Source: Acanthacorydalis orientalis
Taxonomy: Eukaryota; Arthropoda; Insecta; Megaloptera; Corydalidae
Direction of reading: 5' to 3'
DNA: 64,000 nt
Assembly (NCBI GenBank): GCA_034766995.1
Contig: CM068313.1
Span: 29,626,825 to 29,690,824 of the forward strand
The first letter of the stretch is position 1, and every line of letters starts with the position of its first letter. Positions 35,030 to 48,042 of the stretch are shown in pieces. The position numbers were made by a program, and so were the translations under genes. The notes under the pieces are model-generated. The model ran no database searches. It worked only from the letters and a program-made list of their open reading frames with translations, and had not been told where the DNA came from.

Positions 35030-35390
35030 TGACAACGTGTATACGATGTACACACACATTGACACCCACATGTGCACGTGCACTTATGCATTAACAATTA
35101 CGGCACGGACACGAAAATGAAAAATTACTTTCATTATGCACGATTGGCCGTGCGCTGGTGTTCAGTGTTCTTCTCCTTTGTGTCAGCGGCGACGATGACC
35201 TTTGACATCTTACGCGCGCGGACGAGGGTGAAACAAATTGAGGGCTGTCACAACGCATCAAGTCACTTGGCGTTCATAACAACAACACCAACTCGATCTT
35301 GCAGACTACTCAAGAAATATGCGTTTCGTTCAATATGTTGCAATAAATATAATAACGTATTTCGTCAATTTTATAGCCGGTTTTGATAAT
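35030..35390. other. GC-richer island 5 with a 12-bp E-box palindrome
   Basis: GTGCACGTGCAC at 35,072-35,083 is a perfect palindrome centred on the E-box CACGTG. Nearby are CGATTGGCCGTGCGCTGG, GGCGACGATGACCTTTGACATC and ACGCGCGCGGACGAGGG. A frame of about 104 codons (35,072-35,386) has no initiating ATG near its start and resembles no family I know. It is probably regulatory DNA. Confidence 0.35.
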
Positions 35391-36012
35391 ATTCATCGTA
35401 TAATAAAATAAATGAAACATGTTCTGGTACTAAATTAACATTTTTAATTACAAATCCATCATTCTTTCATATACAACACTATATACGTTTATTTAAGAAC
35501 AAAACTTATATTTTAATAAAATAAATTTTGAATTTCTTTTAACACTAAATTTAAATTCAATTTTTAGACAAATACGCAAAATACTACAGTATCAATTTCT
35601 ACATTATCAATGCAAAAATCTATTAAAATTTATACGTGTAGATAAACATGTGTGTTTTAGATCAAGGAAACTACAGTTGAAAAACAAGGGTTGAGACCGA
35701 ATTTCAAAAGATAAACACAGTCGTTCTTGTTTTATTAACCATGCATGTATAATAGTTATTATTTATATAGTAATGACTTCCCACTTTTTACTAATTCTAA
35801 TTTTCTGCTGTTTAATATTTATAATAAATATAATATTTTTCATTGATAAAACGATATGAAAAGAGGTTGATTTCAAGTAAAAATTGATATATTTATGTAT
35901 TCTTAAAGTTTGATCTTTTCAATACTCAAGTGTACATATAAAGTATATTTATGGTAAATTTATATTTCATTTAACTATCTCTATTTTGTTTAAAATTAAG
36001 CTGGTACTATAT

Positions 36013-36046
<34 letters not shown>

Positions 36047-36449
36047 AATTCACACTATAAATTTATTTTTCTACTGTTTTCATGTGCAAATAAATAAAAT
36101 AAACTGCAAAAAAGTATTGTATATAATAAATATATTAATCAATAGATATTAAATATATTCGTTACAAGGTATTAAATCATTGACACCGGCATAAAATATT
36201 TTGTAATAAATATTGAAATTAGACTGTATTCTTTGACATTACATGTATAACGACGGCATTCGGTGAATAGTATCATCAATACAATATTAATATATTACTT
36301 GAAGATGTATAGATTCTAATTGCTTTCATATGTGGGTTTGTACTTCAATAAAATAAAAATAATTTCAATTTTATGCATGTTTTTTTTAAATAAGAAAATA
36401 ACTCTTTTCAAATATTATTATATTCCTACATTAAACTTGGGTGGTCTAG
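35391..36449. other. AT-rich DNA, one TA tract
   Basis: An interrupted TA tract lies at 36,008-36,048. No gene is seen. Confidence 0.6.
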
Positions 36450-36483
36450 TGTATATATATATATATATATATATATATCTACA

Positions 36484-36551
<68 letters not shown>
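36450..36551. repeat. (TA)n microsatellite, two blocks
   Basis: Two TA runs are separated by TCTACATATGTGTACA. Confidence 0.96.
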
Positions 36552-36555
<4 letters not shown>

Positions 36556-36774
36556 TTCATATTTCCTTGTATTTACTTTTTTTTATTATAAAAGATTTGA
36601 AAATTTATATATGTGAATATATTTTCGTAAGTATTAGTTGAAAATGTATATATTTTATCTTATTTTTTTCAATACTAATATCTGTAAAACTGATCAAACA
36701 TAAAATCATGTTTTATATATAAAAAATAATTCCATCGTACAATTTCCATTAATCACTTTTTTTACTTTTTATGA

Positions 36775-36960
36775 AGACCACCTTCTCGTAACGCTACTTC
36801 CCCCACTACGCTCTACAAATAACACGTTAGCTATTTCAATTCCCAATCATCAACGATTGGTTGATGGATATCGCGTGGTCTCTGTTCTGAGTGGTTGACA
36901 TCAGTCATATGTGTGAAACTCTCTTACGGTGTACAACGAAAGAGGTGTATACGATTTTAA
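36775..36960. other. GC-richer island 6 with nested dyads
   Basis: CATCAAC-GATTG-GTTGATG (36,848-36,866) is a 7-bp inverted repeat that overlaps CCAAT...ATTGG. GTGGTTGACATCA follows at about 36,889. These resemble paired homeodomain/TALE-type sites. No frame is supported. Confidence 0.35.
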
Positions 36961-37256
36961 TGTAAAACTAATGACATTTTTTCAAAATATTGTATTAACT
37001 GAAGCTTTACAATAAAAAAATTGTTACACATTTTTACATTATATTTTGTTGTTAATTTTTATAAACTTTTTGAATAGCAATTTTATGACTTCAGATTTAT
37101 ACAAATTATTTATACGTATAATTTCTTAATTTATGTTATTTGTTAGGGGAGAGCGAGCGTCATCGAGCGTGGGGTGAAGCAGAGCCACCTGGTAATCAAA
37201 ATTTTTCTTTTTGGATCAAAATTTGGCTCTTTTATCAAAATTAAAGTAAAATACAC

Positions 37257-37533
<277 letters not shown>

Positions 37534-37679
37534 GTGTGTATGGAGGAATGTATTGTTAAACACATACTAATTACTACATCCCCGAACTAAGATACAAATA
37601 TAACAAATTTTTACATGTAATCCTAATATATCATATTGGAAAAATAATTACCCGCTTGTATACATTAACACAACTTACA

Positions 37680-37898
37680 CGCATCGTTTGATAAAAAATG
37701 ACCGTTGTAAATTTCACCACACAAACATTACGGCGTGTGAACCATAAACATGGCGTTGTGTACTTCTTATTCTTTCATATATTCTTCGTCTTCTTCATTG
37801 CATGATTTCTCAAACGGACATTGGCAGCTGATTGCCAGCAATAAATTTCATGCGCTTTAATTTATTGAATACACCTTTGTGTTCCTTAATTGATAGCT
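37680..37898. other. GC-richer island 7, non-coding part
   Basis: It contains specific sequence such as TTACGGCGTGTGAACC, ACATGGCGTTGTG and GGACATTGGCAGCTGATTGCC. It lies next to the candidate minus-strand exon that ends at 37,899 and could be its 3' UTR. Confidence 0.3.
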
Positions 37899-38021
37899 TT
37901 AACACTCCATAATGTTCATAACGAGCTGGCGGGTCTTCGTGGTATATGGCCTCAACTGAGGTCCCATTATCATGAACGCTCTGGTCCCGATAAATCTAGC
38001 TGTCATTCTACTATGGCCAAC
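37899..38021 (-). CDS. Candidate 3'-terminal exon, unknown protein
   Basis: On the minus strand a polypyrimidine-AG acceptor (CATGTTTTTTCCAG) ends at 38,022. The frame that follows is open for 40 codons to a TAA at 37,899-37,901. Sections read VGHSRMTARFIGTRAF and GPQLRPYTTKTRQLVMNIM. The composition is balanced and basic, unlike the Lys/Ile/Asn/Tyr-rich chance frames elsewhere. No family is recognised, and I see no transmembrane segment or known motif. No upstream exon in a compatible phase was found: the ATG exons at 55,542 and 39,799 both end in phase 1, while this exon begins in phase 0. It may instead be a conserved non-coding island or a pseudo-exon. Confidence 0.3.
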   Translation of the reverse strand, partial: VGHSRMTARFIGTRAFMIMGPQLRPYTTKTRQLVMNIMEC

Positions 38022-38234
38022 CTGGAAAAAACATGAATAACAATGTGATTATCGACAATACCTTATATTATTGAGTACTCAAGTATTATTCTTGTGAAAT
38101 CTATCACTTTTTATGAGTGTAGAAGAATTTCAGCATCGCTATATCTGATATATAAATTTATTATAAAGTAATTGGCTTTTAACTTATCCGCAATATGAAT
38201 ATTAATCTTTAAGCATATTTGAAGCTTTACTCAT

Positions 38235-38240
38235 ATATAC

Positions 38241-38279
<39 letters not shown>

Positions 38280-38292
38280 GTGTGTGTGTATG
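38235..38292. repeat. (TA)n(GT)n microsatellite
   Basis: About 20 TA units then five GT units. Confidence 0.95.
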
Positions 38293-38536
38293 AGTTAAAA
38301 ATATTGCTTCACCATTAAACAAAATGTTTACTTAAAATATCATTAACATTAATCTCAGGAATAATTGAATCAAGTGTGTCATATGTTCACATAATTAAAA
38401 ATTAGTAATTAAGTAAATTGTTATTTTTGTTAAATATCATTCAAGTCTTTTGAAACGATATAATTTAAGTAATTAACAAATTAATCATAATTGACGCATC
38501 GACGTGCTCACGTGTTAATTATGATTATTTTTTCAG

Positions 38537-38610
38537 GAACAATTTGTGCGATCCTATTTATGGTACCGACTTCAACGTTTGACTTGATGATTAACATTAA
38601 TCGTTCAAAG
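38537..38610 (+). CDS. Candidate 74-nt internal exon, unknown protein
   Basis: TTATTTTTTCAG immediately precedes and AAG|GTAAGC immediately follows. These are strong acceptor and donor signals spaced by 74 nt. Only the third frame is open: 24 codons, with TICAILFMVPTSTFD then LMININRSK, a hydrophobic start followed by polar residues. The upstream flank contains CGACGTGCTCACGTG and TTAATTATGATTA. The family is unknown and no partner exon was identified in the window. The alternative is a conserved element with splice-like borders by chance. Confidence 0.3.
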
Positions 38611-38621
38611 GTAAGCTAATA

Positions 38622-39459
38622 AGGTGTATTTCAAAAAAACGATGTCTAGAAACAAAATTTACTTTACCTATAAAACAGATTTCGTTCAATTTAAGTTTCA
38701 TTTCACTTTCATTGTATTAAAGATTGTTGAAAATAGTTGGTTTTATTATATTGAAGGATCATTATTGTGGTTATATTATTTTTATAATAAAATATTTTTT
38801 TAATTACACTATAGTTTATTCACTGTATATTTTTATAATTTTATTATTTATATGAATTTTAAAAGTAAAATTATCAAAAGTGTATTAAAAAAATATATAT
38901 GTTACTACATATTGACTAAAGTCGATTCAAATTATATTATAAATATAAATAATCATATCATTAGCTGATATTCAATTATATATTAATGTTAATTTTTTTA
39001 TGTTTATTATTTAATTATCTGTATACTAAATGAATATATTTAATATCAAAATTGTTATTAAGTAATACATATATTTTATTTTATTATGTTGAAATAAAAA
39101 GTGAATATTTTTCATTTGTGTGAAGGACATAAATTCAGGATTTTAAAGAAAGTTCGCCCACTGGATTGTTTTTTTATGAAATCCTTTATAGTTTTTAAAA
39201 TTATTAAATTAACTTAATTTAATTAAAATATAAGTAACTAAATGTATTGTAGTGTAAATTTTATAAATATAATTATAAGATAACTAGCTCATACATTCAA
39301 TAATTTGTGTAGGGTAAGGACGCAAAATTAATGAAAAACGTGAAGGGTACATGTATAAATAAAATATCGGTTTCAATTTTATAAAATTGCCCATCAGTCA
39401 TTTGAACTAAATAAATCAAGTTGATTGTAACAGTAATATTTCACTTTTAAAACAAGCTT
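38622..39459. other. AT-rich DNA, nothing recognised
   Basis: No open frame or repeat of note. Confidence 0.5.
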
Positions 39460-39800
39460 TCATTTCTGACACTTTATCTGTCTAATTCCCCTACAGTCAT
39501 GACTGTTTTGTAATGATTTCCGTTAACCACCGTGAGAGTAAATACAATTTTTTCTAACCCGTAATATGTGTAGGTGCTAAAGGCAATTAGCGTCGTTGCT
39601 GTTTTGTTTTTGATTAAAATTTAACATTTTTTCCGCGGCACAAATAAAACGAGACCATATAATAACGACTAGTCGGTTTAGATAGAAAAAAATCGCTGAA
39701 GGATATGAAGATCTTACCTATTAAAAATAAACGAAATAAACCGCAGTGTAAATGGTTTTTAAATACTAGATGAAAAATGAAACAAAAAAATACAGACATA
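39460..39800. other. Weak island with a minus ATG frame ending at GTAAGA
   Basis: On the minus strand, ATG at 39,799 opens a 27-codon hydrophobic frame (MSVFFCFIFHLVF then KNHLHCGLFRLFLI). At 39,717 it meets a donor-like GTAAGA in phase 1. It could encode a signal-peptide-like first exon, but AT-rich DNA gives such Phe/Ile/Leu frames by chance. Confidence 0.15.
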
Positions 39801-42129
39801 AGTGTTTACGATTAATAATTCGCGATTAAATATAAAGAGTGATGGTAATGTTTTTTTATCTGCAGTTATTTTGAAATTGTTCATCCGGTCGAATTACTAT
39901 TTCTCAAATTATTTCTGTTGTCAATTTTGTAATTATTTTATTTCAAAATAATCACTTTATTTTAAATTAATATAATTTGTCAATATTTGATATTATAATA
40001 GAAATACTGCAATAAAATAATTTTAAAAATAGCTACAAATTTCAACAATTATCTGTAGTCTGTACTGTATAAAATATATATTTTATATACTTTATATATT
40101 CTCCTCTCATACAAGATAAAATTATACATGGGGATTTCCAAAAAAAAATTGGTAAAGGAAGCTATGTTTTGAATACATATTGAAAGAAGATAATTTCAAT
40201 GTTGTATTTTAAAAAATAAACGGAAGACTAAGTAAAAAATACAGATATTTACATTTTATATTTTAATTTATAAAAATAAAATAAATTAATCTTTTGATTT
40301 TAAAATACATTTATTTATTTAATGACTACAATTTTATATTAAAAAATAATATATTATCGTACTTCATTCATTTATACATATTTAAAATTCCGTAAGTAAT
40401 GGTGAGAAAATAGTAAAAGATGAACAGTAAAATATTTTGTAAAAGATGAAAGTCATTTCATCGGATAAAATTGAATAATTTATTCAGTTAGTAAAAATAC
40501 ATTTATAATAATACTTTATAAACTCATAACATAACTCTTACATGTTATTAAATTTAAATTAGCTTATCCACTTATACATTCGTTCATTGTTTTTTATCAC
40601 TTTATACATTGTATTGTATTACTTATCTCAATTTAATTTCAAAAATTAACTTGTACACATATGATATCAATTACTGGTGAAATTAATTGGCATTATTACT
40701 TTTAATGATAATAATATCTGTCATTTGACTATTTTAGATATACAGTTATAGAAAAATTTAAAAGTTGAACGAGTACGAACTTCTTTTTATATTTCCGATT
40801 CAAACTTCGAATCAATTTAAAAGTTGAAAACGTTGTGTTAATTAACTTATATCGGTAATAAATGTAATTCATTGATTATCAAACAGAGTTTTAATAAATG
40901 TGTCCTGAAATGTAATTCAGGTTACCAGTTATAATTTTTTTTATTAAAAATAGTTTATTGAAAATACTTAATGAGTTATTTAGTTATTTCAAACGAGAAA
41001 AGAGAAGCATTTAAGTGAATTTTAATAAAATCAATTATATACAGTAATAATAAATAATTTAGAGCGTTATAAATTTTATATTAATATTTTCTCTCGTAAC
41101 TATGACATAAAAGTAAAAATTAATGTAATTACCAATGCATATTAAGAAACAGGATAGGCATTTTGGCTGAATTATAATTAAGTCATCATATTTTTTAATA
41201 TCAAAATTTTTCTTTTGATTAATAATTCTATACAAAACTAGCAGTTTGTATAATATAAACGTTAGATCTTATTTCTTTTATACATATATCTGCATAACAT
41301 CAATTATTTAAAATTGAATTTATCTTAAAATCTGAAATAAATTAAAACGGATACTTTTAATACATTAAACTATTAACTGATCTAATTTATCATGGCTATG
41401 TAAAAAACGCATTGATTTTTTTTGTTCTTTCTATATTTCTTTAAAATTAAATATTTATTTTAAATATAAAGGATGCAAAATATCCGGCTGGAAATCAATT
41501 AATTAAAAATGTATACACTAACAGTAAAAATAAATAAGTTTTAATTTTAATCTGAATTTGATTAAACTAACATCTTCAAAGAAAAGTAATTATAAGTTAA
41601 GTAAAATTGGAAAAAGCTAAAAGAAATTTATATTCGTATAGGTTTTAATTCGTATTTAATTATTTGTTTTAAAAGTATTTTGACTTTAAAACGTAAATAA
41701 TTTATTACATAATAAAACATAATTATGATTAATTAAATTTATAAAAATGAAATTAGAATATCCAAATTTTATTTTTTCACAAAACCTTGTTCGCAAATTT
41801 CTGTACAAAATCTGTCAATGCAAACACAATTTACCAAACTTCAGCAAAAAAATTTTCTAATTTTTGCATTTTAATTCTAGAATTCTTGGTGTAGAAAAGT
41901 ATTTAAATCTTCTCCAGATTCCGAGGTACTTCTTTTTACTTGAAATGAAAATAAAGTAATATAATTTTAGATGGTGCAGAGATTTGTAACTAAGGAAATA
42001 AAGAGTTAATTAAAAAAGATTTTAAATTCTGTTGTATACAGTGAACTAGAAATATATGTATAATATTTCTAAAAATATTACAATCAAATCTGTTTCACAG
42101 ATTTAGGATTATTATTTTTTTGATACATT
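39801..42129. other. AT-rich DNA, nothing recognised
   Basis: About 2.3 kb with no islands, long frames or tandem repeats. GC is among the lowest in the window. Confidence 0.6.

Positions 42130-42181
<52 letters not shown>
42130..42181. repeat. (TA)n microsatellite
   Basis: About 25 TA units. Confidence 0.96.
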
Positions 42182-42185
<4 letters not shown>

Positions 42186-42364
42186 TTAATTATATTTTAT
42201 GTTTACCTTATTATTTTGTAATAAATTATGTTAATTAATATTTATTCTCTATCAGATTTTTTTCATTTTACGGTATAATGAAGATTATGTGAAATTTTTT
42301 TATCTTTGAATATTTCATTTTTCCATAATTTTTACACAGTTTCTATTATAAGCGACCAATTTGT

Positions 42365-42418
42365 GTGTGTTTATATATATATATATATGTATGTATGTAT
42401 GTATATGTGTGTGTGTGG
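42365..42418. repeat. (TA)n(TATG)n(GT)n compound microsatellite
   Basis: TA units, then about four TATG/GTAT steps, then GTGTGTGTGTG. Confidence 0.94.
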
Positions 42419-42599
42419 ATATAAATTCAGAATACAAGCTTGCATGCGTTAGTAAATATATTAATACCAGTACTTGTACCTACACAACTACAGCATAATT
42501 TATTAAGCTCTATAATATAGAATTCGATTTTATTTACCATAAAATGATAAATATTATTTACCGTCATGTATTGGCATATAATAGTATGACTTTTTCACA

Positions 42600-42930
42600 T
42601 GACAGAGAGAACTTAGAGGGTCAATGAAAGGATTACGCGTCGCGTAATATCGCGGCTACGATCAAGTGGCCGTGTGCTGTGCGTCACACCTAGCCGCCCG
42701 CGTCCCGCTGACCGCGTGGGCCGACACAATATTGAGCTGGTAGTCTGTATCACGCTGTGCTATTTTATTATTGTTGATAACTCGTGCATAATGCTATTTG
42801 TTACTGATTCCTTGTTGCATTTTATTTCTTCATCTGATTCATACTGTGACAACAATATGAAAAAGAAAATGATAACATATAGAGTAAAAGTTGTATCTTC
42901 ATAACCTTAACAGGATAAGTTAATAAAATC
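42600..42930. other. GC-rich island 8 with a 17-bp CGCG dyad
   Basis: ATTACGCG-T-CGCGTAAT at 42,632-42,648 is a perfect dyad. TCACACCT, a T-box half-site, lies at 42,684-42,691, inside the most GC-rich stretch of the right half (CCTAGCCGCCCGCGTCCCGC nearby). A 76-codon frame (42,674-42,904) lacks an early ATG. It is likely an enhancer- or promoter-type element. Confidence 0.4.
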
Positions 42931-45287
42931 TGTCAGAGACTCCACTTGATTGTCGAATATAAATGTATTTTTTTTAAATTGTTTTCTCTAATAATAATAT
43001 AGAATTCAATTTATATAAAAAATAAATGAATACGTACATCATTTTCTTGAAATTCATAGTGCATAAAATTTAATTCTACAAACCAACGATACGGAACTAT
43101 TTCTATTATGTTTATAAAAACACTATTATTCCTTATATGTTTAATAAAAACATATAAAGCAATACTTAAATATTAATCATTCCTAAATAATAATGATGAT
43201 AAACAGGTTTTTATAATGAATTATTTTTAAGAGAATTATTTTAAGTAAATAAAAATATTTTATAAAACAAAATATTTATATATTGTTAAATCAAAAAAAA
43301 AATTAAAAACGATAAGTGCTCTTTACAAAATCAAATACATTATTTATTAGTATAAGCTCTTACTGCACAGGTGGACGAATTTGCAGCTGAGAAATATTTC
43401 AAATATCTAGATTATTATAAATATAACTAAACTAATCTTCAGAATGCAACAGATTCTTAAGCATGCAATAGGTAATTGTTGAAAAATGTGTTTAAAATGT
43501 TATAGAATAAGCTATTTAATCGTTTTTAGTAACTGTTTTTTAACAATTGTTATAAAATATTGTCTCGGAACTGATATTTATCTTATGCATATCTTTCTAT
43601 AATACATAGATTACAGATATACAGTATCCATTGCCAATATAATTTTGGTTGTTTGTAAACATAGATAGTTTTTAAAAAGTGTTAAACGTAAGTGTTAAAC
43701 GTAAATAATTTTAATATAATTTTTTACTTTATTTCTGAAATACAGTCACGGCGATGATTTCGGAAAATCAATCGTCCTCAATATTAAAATATAAATAGCA
43801 AATGATAGCAGATTTTTCTAACACTGGCAGTATTATAAATAGTATAGACTTATTTAAAATAAATTCAATAGTAAAAACACATTTTTCTAAGCTTCTGATA
43901 AAGATAATTTTCATAATTCTAATGATTATCATAAACCTGTAGAAAATAGTCTCTGTCAGTACACAAAATCACTCTACGAATAAACACACTTTCGAAACCG
44001 TTATTTCGTATTTAATATACCCAGACATTTAGAATTATAATTTAAGTACAAACATTATATTTTAAACTGAATACAAAAAAATACGTTGAGAAAAAAACAT
44101 TCTACTCGAGAAATATTTAAAAAAAGATTACTTTGGTTATTATAAGACATATATAAAATATTAATTTTATAAAAGTATTAATCAATAAAACGATTTGTGT
44201 TGATTAATAATTTAAACACAGAAATTATACTTCACTTATTGTATTTATAAACGTATTTATGATACAACGTTTGTATTATTTTAAAAAGTCTCCACATAGC
44301 TTCTAGTATAATATTAATAAAGATCTTATCATCCAACAAAATACATTAGTATAACGTAAAGGATAAATTAAGGATTAATAACATTGATTCAATTTCCTTG
44401 TCACATAAATAGTTGATAAGATTAATAATAAATATGTTTATGAATAAAAAACAAAATAATATGTTTAAAAGACTGATATATAGTTTTTTAAATAAAAATG
44501 AAGTTATTATTGGAAATATTTTTTTTGTAGTTACCTTTTTCAAACAGCTATAAAAATATGCAATTTCATATCATAATTCCTAATATTATTTATAAATTTT
44601 TATGTAAAAAAAATCATAAAAATTGACAGTAATGTCAATAAATAGAACTGAAAATAACAAACTATGTATATTCATATGAAAAAAGAAATATTTTAAATAA
44701 AAGTAACGTATATTTATTATATGACATCTTAAATCTGAATCCATTGCTGCATTTCTTGACTTGAAAATAGCTGATTATTTTCAAATTCAATTTTATGATC
44801 CAGGATTATGTTTTGTTATATTTCTAATGAAACGTTACCATGCGTTAATAGTTTTTCGAACAGACAATTTATGACGATGTGTTTTGCATAAGTGTTCATA
44901 TTAATATATTTTATATTTCCTAGGTACCATTTACGGACGTTTGTGCAGGAGAAATCGATTCATTATGGCATATTTTAATGCATCATTAGAAACTATAATA
45001 TGTTTTATATGTCATTTATGGAAGTAAATTATATATTTTATTACCAAATATAGGAAGCTGTATTTAAATATGAATATTTTAATAAATACATATATTGTTC
45101 GCTATTACACTTATATTTACATTGTCACGAGTAATATACAACTAAACAAATCTCCCCATGTCGAATTTCACAGTATATGAATGAAAAATATTTCTTTATT
45201 AAATTATTATACGATATGATAGGTTTTGGGATTAGAAGATATTTTTATTTCTATGAAATATGACTAATAACATACTAAGTCTATACT
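42931..45287. other. AT-rich DNA, nothing recognised
   Basis: A small richer patch at 44,925-44,970 (CCTAGGTACCATTTACGGACG) is the only deviation. Confidence 0.6.
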
Positions 45288-45303
45288 AACACACACACAC
45301 ACG

Positions 45304-45342
<39 letters not shown>
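45288..45342. repeat. (CA)n(TA)n microsatellite
   Basis: Short ACACAC tract, GCAC, then about 18 TA units. Confidence 0.95.
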
Positions 45343-45345
<3 letters not shown>

Positions 45346-45795
45346 CTTAAGTAAATAAACATCTTTGAATTTTATATCTAATAAAAGGTATATATTAATG
45401 TAAAAATCCACTTAATAAAAATCATATTATTGTATATAATGTAATAATTTTACTTAATTTTTAAAACTACTAAATGTATTTACATTAAATTTGAATATTA
45501 AATTTTATCTAACAATTATTAATCAAATTTTATAAAAAGGCAAGAACGTAAAATAAGATTTTGAGTATTAGCACATTGTTTGAATTCGAGATAATAATAT
45601 ATTCCGACGTTTAACAATATGTATTTATTGAAATTGATTTTTTAAATATAAATCCTTGTTCTTATACAATTTTATCGAGTATTCTCTAATTGAATATTTA
45701 TTACTTTGTTAACATTCATTCATATATTATTCCTATAATTAAATTTCCTTTAAGATATGAGATATACACGTGTCAGATTTTAAAGAATACTTAAT

Positions 45796-45925
45796 ATATA
45801 TATATATACATATACATATATATATATATACATATATATATACACATATACATATATATATATTTATATACACATATATATATATATATACACATATACA
45901 TATATGTATATATATATATATATAA
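45796..45925. repeat. Interrupted (TA)n with CATATACA steps
   Basis: About 130 bp of TA with regularly spaced ACATA/ATTTATA interruptions. Confidence 0.95.
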
Positions 45926-46347
45926 ATCAATAAAAACCGAGTTACTACTCACACATAAATACTTTTTATATTTACTTATTTACTTGTTATTCTATAATAA
46001 GAAAAGTATAGCGATTAAAAAGAAAATCAAAACTTAATGAATCACTAGTTTTAAAAATTAATAGTAAATAAAGTTCAACTTTAACTCTATTATTACTGTT
46101 TCAATTCTGGAATTTGATGTGAAACTTCCATGAATTCATTTATAAACGTCACATTCAATAAATTCATAGAAGGTCAATTTTTTATTGAAGGTGTATATAA
46201 ATATTAAAACGACATAAAATTTAATTACAAATATTTTTACCCAGTTGCATTTTTTTTTCACTATGCACATGTATGTACAATTTGCATTGAAAGGAGTGTT
46301 TTTAAAAAATGTATGAACTATTCTCTTGAATACATCTCTTCGATCAG

Positions 46348-46349
<2 letters not shown>

Positions 46350-46390
<41 letters not shown>
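46350..46390. repeat. (TA)n(CA)n microsatellite
   Basis: About 17 TA units followed by ACACACAC. Confidence 0.95.
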
Positions 46391-46391
<1 letters not shown>

Positions 46392-46429
46392 TTTTTTCTA
46401 TTTAATAGGTGGACATAGATGAACGCTAG

Positions 46430-46805
46430 TATAGAATTGTAATCAGATTTCGTACAGAGCAGGCAGCGGCCCGTAGGTGTTGGTTACTAGTGCTACTGTC
46501 ACTGAATGAGGAGCGGTTTTTGAGCCTGTGGCTGGCGCGTGGGTAGACAGATCAGTAGCAGACAACGGGCCACCGGTCAATTTTAATTTGATTCATGTCA
46601 GGGTGTCACTACACGTTCCAATCATGCGTTACGAATTGCTTCCGAAAGCATGTACGATCTGTTGTATATTACTTTTTTCCTTCAATTATTTTTTAATAAC
46701 AATGAAGAATTTGATCGATGTCGTCTTTTCTAACCATATATGTAGCCGCAGGCAGAAGGAATTGTTTAGCGAGTTCAATGTAGGTAAAGTACTAATAAGG
46801 TAATA
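46430..46805 (+). other. GC-richer island 9 with a 97-codon open frame
   Basis: The frame opens after a TGA near 46,506 and runs to the TAA at about 46,801 without a stop. It begins with GGAGCGGTTTTTGAGCC and includes RSVADNGPPVNFNL and NHICSRRQKELFSEFNVGK, with a hydrophobic middle (ICCILLFSFNYFLI). The only early start is GTG. The first ATG is far inside. No family is recognised. It is either an exon or a conserved non-coding element. Confidence 0.25.
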
Positions 46806-47102
46806 CCGGTTCATCTTATTTTATTGATGATTAATACGTATACTCAGTCTACTGTGTATTGTTGAATACATTTGTATGTTAATCAATATAAGTCACATTA
46901 ATTTGCTTATGAGTACAAGGATTGATTCAAAGAAACCGATATCGATTAAAAATATTTTTATGGTCGTATCTGTATGAATTCATAATGAATATACCTGTTA
47001 AAAAAATGTATAACGATTAGCTATAATAAAATTAATTCATTCTATATTAGTTCATGTACATTTACATAATACTCTTACGCATAATAACTAATTATTATTT
47101 TC

Positions 47103-47104
<2 letters not shown>
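46806..47104. other. AT-rich DNA, nothing recognised
   Basis: No signal. Confidence 0.5.
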
Positions 47105-47164
<60 letters not shown>

Positions 47165-47174
47165 TAGATAGATA
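47105..47174. repeat. (TA)n(GATA)n microsatellite
   Basis: About 29 TA units followed by three GATA steps. Confidence 0.96.
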
Positions 47175-47722
47175 TTATTTGCATAACATTTAATTTAGTT
47201 CTTATTTAAAATATTCAGATTTTATAAATAAGTGAAATTAAATTTCATTTGTATACTTTTCATATCTTTTTGTGATTAAATGAAAATTTAAAAGGATTTT
47301 ATCTGGTGAAGAAAACATTTAAGATTAAAATTTTCAAAATGTATTTCTATGGAATATAATTTACCAGTTCCATAAGTAAAATATCTAATATTCAAATTTC
47401 AAATAAATATATTTTATCCAAACATACAATATTTTACTCTGATTCAAATTTTCGTATTGAAATGTTTTTTTGTCAATAAATAAATTTTATTTTTTTTATA
47501 CAGCTATTGTGTTCTCATATGAAGAGAAAATTTAAAATATAAATTGCTGTTATTATTACGGTTTGTGAAGACTAAATCTGAACGAATAGTTATGTGTCAA
47601 GAATAACGATTATATTAAAAAAATGGTTCTCTTTTAAATCAGACATATTCATTTATATTTTAAATATAAACTTTTTTTAAATATATGCATTTAATCTTTA
47701 ATAAAAGCTAAATAATTAAAAT

Positions 47723-47764
<42 letters not shown>
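47723..47764. repeat. (TA)n microsatellite
   Basis: About 20 TA units. Confidence 0.96.
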
Positions 47765-47767
<3 letters not shown>

Positions 47768-47977
47768 TTAAAATAATAACAATTTCTCGTCTTCCCATAA
47801 CATTATTTGAATTTGAAAGTAGTGAACTTAATAAAATTAACTTTAAGATAGATGTTTCAAATTGTTTTATAACTAATTTTAATTTTTTACTTTATTGCAC
47901 TGATTTTTATAATTATATTCTAACAATATAAAAATAAACACAATTAATTAATTAAAAGTGAAAGTGTATTTTATTTA

Positions 47978-47982
<5 letters not shown>

Positions 47983-48025
<43 letters not shown>

Positions 48026-48042
48026 GTGTGTGTGTACGTGTG
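47983..48042. repeat. (TA)n(TG)n microsatellite
   Basis: About 17 TA units, TGTATGTA, then GTGTGTGTGT and ACGTGTGTG. Confidence 0.95.

Noticed and set aside
37145..37200. Second copy of the GGGGAGA MITE terminus
   Set aside because: TTAGGGGAGAGCG matches only the first 8 bases, and no partner terminus was found on the right.
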